Shown: positions 45,061 through 54,513, counted from the first letter of the stretch. The stretch: DNA of 64,000 nucleotides from Aquimarina spinulae (GCF_943373825.1 NZ_CALSBP010000002.1:3953890-4017889), one strand, 5' to 3'. Numbers and translations: made by a program. Notes: generated by a model not told the origin, from the sequence alone.

Positions 45061-46401
45061 ATGAAATACAAATCTCAAAAAGTAGCATACTGGTTCTTTG
45101 CCTTATCCATGTTACTATTGGTCTTACAAATTACCTATGGATTTATTATGGGCTTTGCCCGTATTGGTATGGATGGGTTACATGATTTTATTCCCTTTAA
45201 TACAGCTAGAGCCGTACATACAAATTTATTAGTAGTCTGGTTGTTATCTGGCTTTATGGGGGCTGCATATTATATTATTCCCGAAGAAGCTCAACGTGAA
45301 CTTGTAAATGTAAAATTGGCTTATGTACAATTAATTTCACTTGCGTTGGTTGGTGTTACCGCTATCGTTGGATACCATTTTAATTGGTGGGAGGGACGTA
45401 AGTTTTTAGAAATACCAAGACAATTAGATTTTTTGGTTGTTATTAATGTACTACTCTTTTTAGGATTGATACTCATGACTCTCTTTAAAGGAAAACGCAG
45501 AACTACTACATCATTAGTGCTATCTATGGGACTATTGTTTGCTGCTCTATTGTATCTGCCTGGGATGTTACCATTCGATAGCCAGGTGACTGATTCATTT
45601 TTTCGTTGGTGGGTTGTACATTTATGGGTAGAAGGAGTATGGGAGCTTATTATGGGAGGTATACTTTCTTTCTTGTTAATTAAGCTTACCGGAGTTGATA
45701 GAGAGGTTATAGAGAAATGGTTGTACGTTATTGTGGGGTTAACTTTTTTATCAGGAGTATTAGGTACTGGTCATCACTATTATTATATAGGAGTTAATAA
45801 GATATGGTTAATTGTTGGAGGTATATTTTCTGCTCTAGAGCCTCTGGCTTTTTTAGCAATGGCCCTTTTTGCAGTAAATATGTATCGAAAAGGAGAGAAA
45901 AAACATCCTAATACCATAGCGCTATTCTGGACTATAGGGTCGGCAATTGTATCCTTTGTAGGAGCAGGGCTATTAGGTTTCGCTCACACATTACCTCAGA
46001 CCAATTTATATACGCATGGTACTCTGGTTACTGCCATGCATGGTCACCTTGCTTTTTGGGGAGCATATGCAATGATTGTACTTGCAATTATTAGTTATTC
46101 TTTACCAAATCTAACAGGGAGAAAATTGTACAATAGTGTAAGAGGAAGAACTTCATTCTGGACATCAAATATTGGTATGATAGGTATGACCGTTGCTTTT
46201 GGTGTCGCTGGTGTTGCTCAGGTATATTTAGAACGTAAGTTTAAAATGGAATTTATGGCTGTACAAAAAGAAATTAGCATTCACTTCGTTGTATTGATTC
46301 TCTGTGCATCATTATTCACTATCGGAATCATATTATATATAATTGATTTTATAAAACATGGTCGCCCTAATGATGAGGCTATGGAAGTTCGAGAAGTCTA
46401 A
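45061..46401 (+). CDS. norB: Nitric oxide reductase subunit B
   Basis: 446 residues with 12 membrane helices, the NorB size. The metal ligands are visible: AVHTNLLVVWLLSGFMGAAY (low-spin heme His), HLWVEGVWELI (His and the conserved Glu of the FeB site), GTGHHYYYIG (two FeB His) and AMHGHLAFWGAY (heme His pair). It lacks the N-terminal extension of quinol-fed qNor, consistent with the separate NorC. It reduces 2 NO to N2O in the inner membrane. Confidence 0.95.
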   Translation: MKYKSQKVAYWFFALSMLLLVLQITYGFIMGFARIGMDGLHDFIPFNTARAVHTNLLVVWLLSGFMGAAYYIIPEEAQRELVNVKLAYVQLISLALVGVTAIVGYHFNWWEGRKFLEIPRQLDFLVVINVLLFLGLILMTLFKGKRRTTTSLVLSMGLLFAALLYLPGMLPFDSQVTDSFFRWWVVHLWVEGVWELIMGGILSFLLIKLTGVDREVIEKWLYVIVGLTFLSGVLGTGHHYYYIGVNKIWLIVGGIFSALEPLAFLAMALFAVNMYRKGEKKHPNTIALFWTIGSAIVSFVGAGLLGFAHTLPQTNLYTHGTLVTAMHGHLAFWGAYAMIVLAIISYSLPNLTGRKLYNSVRGRTSFWTSNIGMIGMTVAFGVAGVAQVYLERKFKMEFMAVQKEISIHFVVLILCASLFTIGIILYIIDFIKHGRPNDEAMEVREV

Positions 46402-46589
46402 TTGATATAAAATATAGTTTTCTTTTTTCAAGATAAGGTCTAAAAAGACATGTTGCGTTTATGTATCTACCTTTCCCCCATATATTGTAGATGTACGATT
46501 GATGTTACAGTGATAAAGTGATTTACAAGACTTCATTTATTACTACTCATAACTTTTTAGGCCTTTTTCAATTTAAAAACAATAACATT

Positions 46590-47426
46590 ATGGACCATAT
46601 TGCTCCCAACGGAAACAAAACAGCACTATCCAAAATGACTACTGAAGTACCACTTAGTCCTCCTTTTTATAGACCCATTGCCAAAGAGATAGAAGTTTTT
46701 GAACATTCTTATAAAAGCAAAATCCCATTTTTATTAAAAGGGCCTACAGGTACCGGTAAATCAAGATTTATCGAATATATGACATATCAATTGGGTAAGC
46801 CCCTAATTACAGTTAGTTGCCATGAAGAAACCTCTTCTACCGATTTAATCGGAAGGTATATTATCAAAGGAGCCGAGACCATCTGGCTGGATGGCCCACT
46901 AACCACAGCAGTTAAAAAAGGAGCAATTCTTTATTTGGACGAAATTGCAGAAGCAAGACCAGATGTAATTGTTGCCATTCATTCACTTACAGATCATAGA
47001 AGAGAGTTGTTCGTTGATAAGTTAGGAGAAACCATAAAAGCACATCCCGATTTTATGTTAGTCGCTTCTTTTAATCCCGGGTATCAAAGAGGGTTTAAAG
47101 AATTAAAACCTTCAACCAGGCAACGTTTTGTAGCTGTATCTTTTGATTACCCAGAGGCCAAAATTGAAACCGATATTTTGATAAATGAAACAGATGTTCT
47201 TCCGGCAGAAGCCAAGAAATTGGTAAACATTGCAAACAAAGTAAGAAACTTAACCGAGTTAGGTCTAACCGAAACTGTTTCGACACGATTGCTGGTTGAT
47301 GCAGCAAAATTAATCCATTCTGGGTTACCAAAACGTCTTGCAGTACATGTAGCTATTGTAGAACCTCTCACAGATGATCTAGAGGTGATAAGTGCTTTAA
47401 AAGATCTGTGTGATTTGATGATATAA
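46590..47426 (+). CDS. norQ: MoxR-type AAA+ ATPase NorQ
   Basis: 278 residues from the ATG at 46590 (MDHIAPNG); a longer frame from 46518 adds a non-conserved leader. Walker A is LLKGPTGTGKSRFIEYM, Walker B ILYLDEIAEARPDV, and sensor region VASFNPGYQRG. With NorD it inserts the FeB iron into NorB. The gap of 188 bases after norB holds no clear Fnr site, so it may be read from the norC promoter. Confidence 0.92.
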   Translation: MDHIAPNGNKTALSKMTTEVPLSPPFYRPIAKEIEVFEHSYKSKIPFLLKGPTGTGKSRFIEYMTYQLGKPLITVSCHEETSSTDLIGRYIIKGAETIWLDGPLTTAVKKGAILYLDEIAEARPDVIVAIHSLTDHRRELFVDKLGETIKAHPDFMLVASFNPGYQRGFKELKPSTRQRFVAVSFDYPEAKIETDILINETDVLPAEAKKLVNIANKVRNLTELGLTETVSTRLLVDAAKLIHSGLPKRLAVHVAIVEPLTDDLEVISALKDLCDLMI

Positions 47427-47500
47427 TTTAAAATGCAGAATGTTTGGTAATGAGTGTTTAGTTACTCTAAACCAAAATGTAACATATCAATACTAAAATC

Positions 47501-49276
47501 ATGTTTGAGTTTGAACCAGATGAATACATCTTTACCAAATTTGCCCATTATTTCAAGCGTCGCAGAAAGAAAAAAGAAGCAAATTTGACTTACGCAGTAA
47601 AGTTAAACGATATAAAACCTCGTTTGACCATTTTTGCAAGAGCTATTACAGGTAAGTCTATAGAAATTTATGAAGCAGAAAGAGAAGGTGGTTATAAAAA
47701 TAATAACTTCTTTCTGCCTTCAAAATATGCTGAATTTTTAACGATCGAAGAAAATATTTCTTTTTATCTATTTAGAGTATTATACCTGGCTACTCAAAAA
47801 AACTTGGATTTGAACTGGAATGATACTTTAGAACATTCAGTAGAAGAATCCCGAATACTAGCCTCAGATACTTCATCAAAAGTGTTAAAACATTTATTTG
47901 AAGAATTCCCGATCACCGAGAATTATTTCCAAAAATTCATAGCGTATTATGCTGGAAAAACTAAAAAAGACACACAAATAGATTATTCATTTATTTATGG
48001 AAAGTGGATGCGCAATATTCCTGAAGAAATGCTTAATGAAACTTTGAATAATTTTACTGAAAAAATAAAAACTGCCAACCCAGAGCAGCCAAAAACAACT
48101 TTGAAAGCTAATGCTGTAGAAGAAATAATTTCGATTCAAGTAGATGAAAAACAAGTAGAAGATGCTGTTTTGCAACATCAGTTTGAAAAGGTGGAAACGG
48201 CAGATGAATTTGGAGGGAATTTCAAAGACATGGATGGAGATGATGAGCTAGATGATCATGCTAATGCTTTAGAAGATTTAAATATGAAGTACACTGTGCG
48301 AGTTGATGACACAGCACATTCTGTTTATCAGGCAGATTTCATTGAAAATACAACTATAGCAGAAAGTGCCGAAAGAAATGAAAAAGGGTATTTTATCCCT
48401 TATGATGAATGGAATTATGCAAAGCGTACGTATAAAGACAATTTTTGTAAAGTATATCCCAAAACCATCCTAAAAACAGATGTTGGATATTATAAAAAAA
48501 CAATATCGAAAAATGGGTCTACACTGCTTGGACTAAGAAAAATGTTGACAACAGTTAATAATAAATATCAACAACAACGCAGACAGACACAAGGAGAGGA
48601 GTTTGATTTAGATGCCATAACCGATTTGTTTGTCGATGTACATTCTGGTATAACTCCATCAGAGAAAATATATTTATCAAAACAAAAAAAAGAAAAAGAT
48701 CTATCTATTTTACTGTTGTTAGACATTAGCTTATCTAGCGATGGTTATGCTGCCGGTAATCGAGTTATCGATGTAGAAAAACAAGTTTCCATTCTTTTTG
48801 GTGAAATATTAGATGAATTTAATATCGATTTCTCGATCAATTGTTTCTATTCTAAAACCAGAAATCATTCTAGTTACATAACGATTAAAGGTTTTGATGA
48901 TCACTGGAGTAAAGCAAAATTTAAAATAGGAGCCGTAGAACCTGGAGGATATACTCGTATTGGACCCGCACTTCGACATTCGGGGGCATTGTTGGATAAA
49001 CGAAATACTAAGAATAAATGGATTATTCTTATTTCTGATGGAAAACCAAACGATTATGACAGATATGAAGGAAAATATGGTATCAATGATATAAAACAAG
49101 CCTTACGAGAACTCAATGAACGTCAAATAAATTCGTATGCCCTGGCAATTGAAGCACAGGCAAAATATTATTTACCGCAAATGTTTGGACAAAACCATTA
49201 TCAAATTTTAACAACACCAGTAGAGCTATTACAATCATTAGTAAAACTCTACGAGAAGATTAAACACCAAAATTAA
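47501..49276 (+). CDS. norD: VWA-domain NO reductase activation protein NorD
   Basis: 591 residues. A helical N-terminal part and an acidic middle region (MDGDDELDDHANALEDL) precede a C-terminal von Willebrand A domain with the MIDAS motif DISLSSDG and later GGYTRIGPALRH and LISDGKPNDYD. NorD works with NorQ to activate NorB. It ends one base before the next gene starts, so they are coupled. Confidence 0.92.
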   Translation: MFEFEPDEYIFTKFAHYFKRRRKKKEANLTYAVKLNDIKPRLTIFARAITGKSIEIYEAEREGGYKNNNFFLPSKYAEFLTIEENISFYLFRVLYLATQKNLDLNWNDTLEHSVEESRILASDTSSKVLKHLFEEFPITENYFQKFIAYYAGKTKKDTQIDYSFIYGKWMRNIPEEMLNETLNNFTEKIKTANPEQPKTTLKANAVEEIISIQVDEKQVEDAVLQHQFEKVETADEFGGNFKDMDGDDELDDHANALEDLNMKYTVRVDDTAHSVYQADFIENTTIAESAERNEKGYFIPYDEWNYAKRTYKDNFCKVYPKTILKTDVGYYKKTISKNGSTLLGLRKMLTTVNNKYQQQRRQTQGEEFDLDAITDLFVDVHSGITPSEKIYLSKQKKEKDLSILLLLDISLSSDGYAAGNRVIDVEKQVSILFGEILDEFNIDFSINCFYSKTRNHSSYITIKGFDDHWSKAKFKIGAVEPGGYTRIGPALRHSGALLDKRNTKNKWIILISDGKPNDYDRYEGKYGINDIKQALRELNERQINSYALAIEAQAKYYLPQMFGQNHYQILTTPVELLQSLVKLYEKIKHQN

Positions 49277-50251
49277 ATGAACTCTTTTTTGCCAGAAGTA
49301 GAAAAATTACCAGAGGGACACCCGGTAAAAGTGTATTATCAGGAAAGTGAACTCATCCAGGAATTATTATCTGAATTATATGAAGCAGACGCTATAGCAG
49401 ACTTTCAACAGTATTTCAATATATTTAATCAGTTAACAACCATAGAAAAACGATTTGCTCGAAAAGAGAACCAGCTATTTCCATATTTAGAGAAACATGG
49501 TTGGAATGGCCCCAGCCGGGGAATGTGGTCTTTTCATGACAATTTAAGAGACCAGATTAGGCTGTTAAATACACATAATGCAGAGAGAAATACTACTAAA
49601 ATCATAGAAAACCTTCCGTATTTGATAGAAGGAATAAAGCGGCTTCTCACTATTGAAGATATGAGATTGTTTCCTATAGCTATGCAAATACTTAGTGAAG
49701 AAGACTGGAAAGAATTTTATGAAGGAGATGAAGAAATGGGATGGATGTTATCTCAGAAACCTAAACCATATCCCGCAATAGAAACAGCATATATTCACCC
49801 AAGCGAAGATTTTACCGAACGTGATTTACCATTTTCTTTAGAAGATACCTTTCATTATGATGAGGGCTACATGACCCCAAATCAGGTAAACCTATTGCTT
49901 CGCTATTTACCGGTTGATATTACTTATGTAGATGAAAACGACAAAGTCATTTTTTATAATAGGGGAGAAGATCGTGTTTTTCCCAGAAGCAAAGGAATTA
50001 TAGGAAGAGAAGTTCGTTTTTGTCACCCTCCCAAAAGTGTAGATATGGTACTACGTATAGTAGATGAATTTAGAGCAGGTACAAAAGATGTGGCAGAATT
50101 CTGGTTTAATTATAGAGGTCAGGTAATTCATATCCGATACTTTGCCATTAGAGATAAGCACAAAAATTATAAAGGAGTTATCGAAATGTCTCAGGATGTA
50201 ACCGAAATTCAAAAACTAAATGGAGAAAAACGACTGTTGGATTGGGATTAA
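49277..50251 (+). CDS. Hemerythrin-like and PAS (DUF438) protein
   Basis: 324 residues. The N-terminal 150 residues form a hemerythrin-like four-helix bundle with His/Glu-bearing helices (RFARKENQLFPYLEKHGW, GMWSFHDNLRDQIRLL, LLTIEDMRLFPIAM). The C-terminal region is a PAS_10/DUF438 domain (YVDENDKVIFYNRGEDRVFP, GREVRFCHPPKSVDMVLRIV). DUF438 proteins with di-iron sites are linked to NO and redox stress; the exact role is unknown. It is fused in position between norD and norE (the ATG follows the norD stop directly), so it is likely an accessory for NO reductase or an NO sensor. Confidence 0.85.
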   Translation: MNSFLPEVEKLPEGHPVKVYYQESELIQELLSELYEADAIADFQQYFNIFNQLTTIEKRFARKENQLFPYLEKHGWNGPSRGMWSFHDNLRDQIRLLNTHNAERNTTKIIENLPYLIEGIKRLLTIEDMRLFPIAMQILSEEDWKEFYEGDEEMGWMLSQKPKPYPAIETAYIHPSEDFTERDLPFSLEDTFHYDEGYMTPNQVNLLLRYLPVDITYVDENDKVIFYNRGEDRVFPRSKGIIGREVRFCHPPKSVDMVLRIVDEFRAGTKDVAEFWFNYRGQVIHIRYFAIRDKHKNYKGVIEMSQDVTEIQKLNGEKRLLDWD

Positions 50252-50283
50252 AAAAACACATAGAAAAGGATTAAAGAAGATAA

Positions 50284-50859
50284 ATGAAACAAACACCTAT
50301 TAACTATAGCAATATATACTACCCGCCAGGAGGAATTCTTATGTGGATTATAATTTCTTTAGAATTAATAACTTTTGGAATGGCTATAATAGCAATGGTA
50401 TACTGTGGCAAACAAGAGCCTGATCTTTTTCATCAATCAAGGATGCTGTTAAATCCAGTTTATGGAATTATTAATACTATTCTTTTGCTTACCAGCGGTT
50501 TTTGTATGGCAATTTCGGTTCATTATCTAAAAATTAATATCCCACAAAAATCTAAAATACTGTTGTTAGCAACAATGCTGTTTGGGATGTTATTTTTAAT
50601 AATAAAAACCTTTGAATACAACGAAAAAATAAATCTGGGCCTTGATATTAATCACAATTTGTTTTTTACATTTTATTGGTTACTCACTTTATTTCATGTC
50701 ATACATGTTATTGTTGGCTTGGTGATATTAGGCTCTGTTTACTTTGGACTAAGAAATAAGAAAACAAATATAGAAGATGTTGAAGCAAGTGCTTCATTTT
50801 GGCATATGTGTGATTTGATATGGTTATTTATCTTTCCTATCATTTATCTATTTTTTTGA
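50284..50859 (+). CDS. norE: Heme-copper oxidase subunit III-like protein NorE
   Basis: 191 residues with five membrane helices. Subunit III features: the opening ILMWIIISLELITFGMAIIA, and the late WHMCDLIWLFIFPIIYL. In nor operons such short subunit III relatives (NorE) improve NO reductase activity. Its place between norD/hemerythrin and norF-like genes fits. Confidence 0.88.
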   Translation: MKQTPINYSNIYYPPGGILMWIIISLELITFGMAIIAMVYCGKQEPDLFHQSRMLLNPVYGIINTILLLTSGFCMAISVHYLKINIPQKSKILLLATMLFGMLFLIIKTFEYNEKINLGLDINHNLFFTFYWLLTLFHVIHVIVGLVILGSVYFGLRNKKTNIEDVEASASFWHMCDLIWLFIFPIIYLFF

Positions 50860-50914
50860 TAAAAAAAAGACATGTCTGTTTTAAGTGATGCACACTAATT
50901 TTAAAAGATATCCT

Positions 50915-51148
50915 ATGAAAAAAAGTATAACTATTACCTACGTGTTTTTAATATTGCTAACCGTTATTTCGGGAATAATATCTGGTGCAATAAATAAAAA
51001 TATTTCTTTTATCATTTTACTGTTATCTGCATTAAAATTTATTGGCGTATCGTTTTATTTTATGGACTTAAAAAAAGCACATACTTTTTGGAAATCTATT
51101 ATAATAGGGTATGCTATAGCATTGGTTATCATTGTTTTGATGATTTAA
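50915..51148 (+). CDS. Small membrane protein, NorF/COX4-like
   Basis: 77 residues with three hydrophobic helices and the pattern LSALKFIGVSFYFMDLKKAH, like cytochrome c oxidase subunit IV-type and NorF proteins. I start at the ATG at 50915 (MKKSITITYVF); in-frame GTG 50885 or ATG 50888 would add about ten residues. It probably assembles with NorE near the NO reductase. Last gene of the operon. Confidence 0.75.
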   Translation: MKKSITITYVFLILLTVISGIISGAINKNISFIILLLSALKFIGVSFYFMDLKKAHTFWKSIIIGYAIALVIIVLMI

Positions 51149-51236
51149 TGATGTCGTTGTTTTGTAAATGCAAATCGATCCGCAATAGATATGAATAATG
51201 TATTGAAAAATTGACACAAATTTTGAATACATGAAC

Positions 51237-51279
51237 TGATATTTATCATAATTTTTTTATGAGTTTGATCCTATCTTTA
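51237..51279 (+). promoter_or_regulatory. Fnr-like activated promoter of the CBS-domain gene
   Basis: TGAT-ATTT-ATCA at 51237-51248 with centre 51242.5, exactly 29.5 bases upstream of TATCTTTA (51272-51279). The same core and spacing as at norC, only 6.7 kb away. Confidence 0.6.
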
Positions 51280-51302
51280 GTATAGAATTTAAACCTAATA
51301 GA

Positions 51303-51722
51303 ATGAAAAAAAGAACACCTGTTTCCAAAATTATGACTTCCGATGTAATTACCTTAAATCACACTAATGGTTTAGAAACAGCGGAAAAGCTATTTAAAGA
51401 AAATAATATCCGTCATATTCCTGTAGTTAGTGGCGATGCTATTATTGGTATGTTAAGTTATACCGATTTACTACGTATAAGTTTTGCCGATGCTGTAGAA
51501 ATAGAAGAGCAAGATGTTGACACAGTAGTTTACGAAATGTTTACTATAGAACAGGTAATGGCAAAAAACCTGGTAAGTGTAAGCTCTAGTACTACAATCA
51601 AGGAAGTTGCAGAAATATTGTCGAAAAAAGAATTTCATGCATTACCTGTAGTAGATAATGATAAACTGGTAGGTATAGTAACCACAACAGATTTGATAAA
51701 TTATTTATTAGATCAATTCTAA
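51303..51722 (+). CDS. CBS-pair domain protein
   Basis: 139 residues made of two CBS motifs: first VSKIMTSDVITLNHTNGLET and FKENNIRHIPVVSGD, second VMAKNLVSVSSSTTIKEVA and LSKKEFHALPVVDNDKLVGI. CBS pairs bind adenine nucleotides and sense energy state; the partner is unknown. It is separated from the nor operon by 154 bases but has an Fnr-like promoter of the same form, so it is probably induced under the same low-oxygen or NO conditions. Confidence 0.9.
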   Translation: MKKRTPVSKIMTSDVITLNHTNGLETAEKLFKENNIRHIPVVSGDAIIGMLSYTDLLRISFADAVEIEEQDVDTVVYEMFTIEQVMAKNLVSVSSSTTIKEVAEILSKKEFHALPVVDNDKLVGIVTTTDLINYLLDQF

Positions 51723-51744
51723 TAACTCGGTTTTTAGAAAATGC

Positions 51745-51775
51745 AAAAAAGGGAAGTAATGTGCTTCTCTTTTTT
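51745..51775 (+). terminator. Terminator after the CBS gene
   Basis: AAAAAAGGGAAG (51745-51756) pairs with CTTCTCTTTTTT (51764-51775), with one G-T pair and a seven-base loop, followed by T. Confidence 0.7.
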
Positions 51776-51876
51776 GTTGAAATAAAGTAAAGTTTGATCT
51801 ACCGTATTCCATAAAATTTAGTTAAACTTCTATAGAGAAAACAGATTTTAGTATTTTTAAGATCAAAGTATATTAT

Positions 51877-52554
51877 ATGAGTACCATACCAAAAACAATA
51901 TTTGAATTTTTAAAAGATCTAAAAGAAAACAATCATCGAGATTGGATGACAGAAAATAAGAAACAGTATCAGAGTAATGAAAAAATACTCAAAGCGTTTT
52001 ATGCATCTGTCGCAGAACGATTAAATGAGAAAGATGAGATCGAAAAAACTAAAGTATTTAGAATTAATCGAGATGTTCGTTTTAGTAAAAATAAAACACC
52101 GTATAATGTACATCGCAGCGCAAGTTTTAGCAGGGCAGGAGTACATAGGAGAGGAGGATATTATTTGCGATTAGAACCGGGTAATTCACTTATGGCAGGA
52201 GGTTTTTTTAGCCCAGAACCAGCAGATTTATTAAGGGTTAGGAAAGAATTCGAAATGGATGATCAAGAGATTCGTGAAATATTATCAAATGCAGATTTCA
52301 AGAAAGCATTTAATGGTTTTGACTCTTCAAACCAGGTAAAGACAGCTCCAAAAGGATTTAGTAAAGATCATCCTAATATTGATTTAATCAAAAATAAATC
52401 ATTTTTTGTAGCACATAACTTTACAGATACAGAGGTTTTTGCGCCTGATTTTCTGGATAAAGTAGTATACCATTATGAATTACTAAGACCATTTTTTGAT
52501 TATATGAGCGATGTGCTTACGACAGACCTTAATGGTGTTTCTTTAATTGAGTAA
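51877..52554 (+). CDS. DUF2461 domain protein
   Basis: 225 residues. DUF2461 (TIGR02453) is indicated by FLKDLKENNHRDWMTENKKQ near the start, VFRINRDVRFSKNKTPYNVH, and YYLRLEPGNSLMAGGFFSPE. It is a soluble protein of unknown biochemical role, common in bacteria and found in yeast. Followed after six bases by a hypothetical gene; probably an operon. Confidence 0.9.
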   Translation: MSTIPKTIFEFLKDLKENNHRDWMTENKKQYQSNEKILKAFYASVAERLNEKDEIEKTKVFRINRDVRFSKNKTPYNVHRSASFSRAGVHRRGGYYLRLEPGNSLMAGGFFSPEPADLLRVRKEFEMDDQEIREILSNADFKKAFNGFDSSNQVKTAPKGFSKDHPNIDLIKNKSFFVAHNFTDTEVFAPDFLDKVVYHYELLRPFFDYMSDVLTTDLNGVSLIE

Positions 52555-52560
52555 AGAATA

Positions 52561-53016
52561 ATGGAAATACGAATCATAAAAGATAATAGAAGAAATGTAT
52601 TGTCTTGTATTAGAGAAGATGGTAGTATAACCAGTACTGGTTTAGGCCCTGACCTTCCTAACCATGATATGGCACATTTTGTTGTAGAATCTTATTTTGG
52701 TTTAAAACAAGGATTTTATGGAATGATAAAATCAGGGATGACTATAGAAGACCTTTCTAATAAAGAAATTATTAAAACCTTAGGAAAAGAATCCTGGCTT
52801 GCTGAGATTTTGGCTAGAAACCTTCAAGCATTAGGTTCGGGTTCTAGTACAATAGAAGAATTTATTTCTTTGGTTACCTGGGAAACAAATACGATGTCAA
52901 TTCAACCTCCAAAAATGAAGTTATCCGATGTTAAAAAAATCAAATTCAGTTTTGATGTGCTATGTAAGCAATGGAAACAATTATCTGATCAGGATCGTCT
53001 GAGTTTGATGTTTTAA
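52561..53016 (+). CDS. Hypothetical protein with a conserved LPNHDMAHF motif
   Basis: 151 residues, cytoplasmic. The centre has GPDLPNHDMAHFVVESYFGL, which resembles uncharacterised proteins with a conserved Asp/His pair, then a helical tail. Co-transcribed with the DUF2461 gene. No function can be assigned. Confidence 0.65.
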   Translation: MEIRIIKDNRRNVLSCIREDGSITSTGLGPDLPNHDMAHFVVESYFGLKQGFYGMIKSGMTIEDLSNKEIIKTLGKESWLAEILARNLQALGSGSSTIEEFISLVTWETNTMSIQPPKMKLSDVKKIKFSFDVLCKQWKQLSDQDRLSLMF

Positions 53017-53043
53017 AAAATTATATTACTAACATTGGAAAAT

Positions 53044-53092
53044 TCTGTGAGGTTTTATAAATAAATCATTTTAAATTTAAAAACCTCACAGA
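53044..53092. terminator. Hairpin between convergent genes, probable terminator
   Basis: Thirteen-base perfect arms TCTGTGAGGTTTT (53044-53056) and AAAACCTCACAGA (53080-53092) around a 23-base AT-rich loop, between the hypothetical gene and the convergent SDR gene. The T-tract is weak on both sides. Confidence 0.45.
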
Positions 53093-53169
53093 TATATTGA
53101 CCAGTAAACAACAAACTTTTCGATTTTGATTTAATGTAGTTTATGTTGTGATAGGATAGATATAGAAAA

Positions 53170-53922
53170 TTAAACCTGAGTCATTCCCCCATCAACTTCT
53201 AATTCTATACCATTGATATAGGATGCATCATCAGATGCTAGGAATAAAGCAGATTTAGCTATTTCTTCTGGAGTCCCAAAACGACCCAAGGGTACTTGCC
53301 TGGCAAAACCTTTTCCCATTTCTTCTGAAACATCTTTTGGTAGCCCCATTTTACTAAAAATTGGAGTTGTAATAGGTCCTGGGGAAATAGAATTAACGCG
53401 AATACTTCTGGACTTTACTTCTGATGTTAAAACCCTTTGGTAGGCACGTAAGGCGCCCTTGGTAGCAGAATATATCGCTAGACCATCAAAGGCTCGATGT
53501 GTTACTACAGAGTTATTAAAAAGGATTGTTCCTTGATCATTAATATGTGGTAATGCTTCTTTAACCGCTAATATTGGTCCTTTTACATTAATATTAAAAA
53601 TCTCTTCATAATGTGCTTCTGTGATTTCATGGGTTGGAGTAGGGCGTAAAACAACGCCAGCATTAAGGAATAGAATATCAATTTTACCATATTTATTTAT
53701 GGCTTCTTTAATCAATCTTTTATTATCTTCTGGTTTGGCTACATCTGCTGTAACGGTTATAAAATCCCCTACAAGTGTTTTTGAAACTTCATCCAATGCT
53801 TCCTGGCGTCTTCCTGAGAGTACCACTTTGGCACCTTCTTGTAAATACAGCTTAGCCGTTGCTAATCCGATTCCGCTGTTTGCTCCTGTAATAACGGCTA
53901 CTTTGTTGTGCAGTTTTTTCAT
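53170..53922 (-). CDS. Short-chain dehydrogenase/reductase, paralog 1
   Basis: 250 residues from the ATG at 53922 (MKKLHNKV), which aligns with the second copy; an upstream in-frame ATG adds a non-conserved leader. Classical SDR motifs: cofactor loop GANSGIGLATA, NAGV, and the catalytic YSATKGALRAYQR with Tyr and Lys. The Arg/Ser after strand 2 (LSGRRQEAL) suggests NADP(H). Very close to the SDR at 54562-55311, so it arose by tandem duplication. I see no copy of the TetR operator at its front, so it may be regulated differently. Confidence 0.9.
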   Translation of the reverse strand: MKKLHNKVAVITGANSGIGLATAKLYLQEGAKVVLSGRRQEALDEVSKTLVGDFITVTADVAKPEDNKRLIKEAINKYGKIDILFLNAGVVLRPTPTHEITEAHYEEIFNINVKGPILAVKEALPHINDQGTILFNNSVVTHRAFDGLAIYSATKGALRAYQRVLTSEVKSRSIRVNSISPGPITTPIFSKMGLPKDVSEEMGKGFARQVPLGRFGTPEEIAKSALFLASDDASYINGIELEVDGGMTQV

Positions 53923-54008
53923 CTTAATTGATTTTTTGTTAATAAATTTTACTTGAGGCAATTATTTCGAATATGCTAAACGATACATCTGACAATCCAA
54001 TAATTCCC

Positions 54009-54317
54009 TTATAAGGTTTCTACTGGGGAAGTAGAAATAGAATTATTTTTATCGAATATGCGGTAGAAATCATCATTGTAGTGATACACACGATGTATAT
54101 CATTAGAATGATGTGTATGTGTTAAGAAATTTTTAGAATTGAAGAATAAACGATATCCCGAAAGGAATATATCTGAGGTTGATTTATTATTCTGAAGTAC
54201 TATTGCTTTATGATAAGTATAGTGTCTATTTGTAGTAACAGGTATTATTTTTTTGAAGAAATCTCTATATAATTCTGTTTGACAGAACCATTTGTGAGTA
54301 TCATTTTTTTCTCCCAT
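54009..54317 (-). CDS. Small hypothetical protein between SDR paralogs
   Basis: 102 residues, rich in His, Asn, Tyr and aromatic residues, with no domain or signal that I recognise. The frame is open and has an ATG, but composition is odd (KNFLTHTHHSNDIHRVYHYN) and no neighbour supports it. It may be a remnant or a spurious frame. Confidence 0.35.
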   Translation of the reverse strand: MGEKNDTHKWFCQTELYRDFFKKIIPVTTNRHYTYHKAIVLQNNKSTSDIFLSGYRLFFNSKNFLTHTHHSNDIHRVYHYNDDFYRIFDKNNSISTSPVETL

Positions 54318-54513
54318 AGTATAGTGGTTTTAAGAAGTATATACCAGATGGGATTTGTCTGGAAATTACGCAAAAAAAGTAAGTTTTTTTATGCGTATAA
54401 TTAATTTTAAGAGTATAATATACAAATAATCAATGTGTTATGCAAAACCTAATATTTTGAGTTTTATAGAATTTTGATATTAAAAAGAACGATAAAAGAA
54501 TTGAGACGCATTT

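Noticed and set aside
46402..46589. A third Fnr-like site before norQ
   Set aside because: TTGATGTTACAGTGAT and nearby sequences have no symmetric TGAT-N4-ATCA core.
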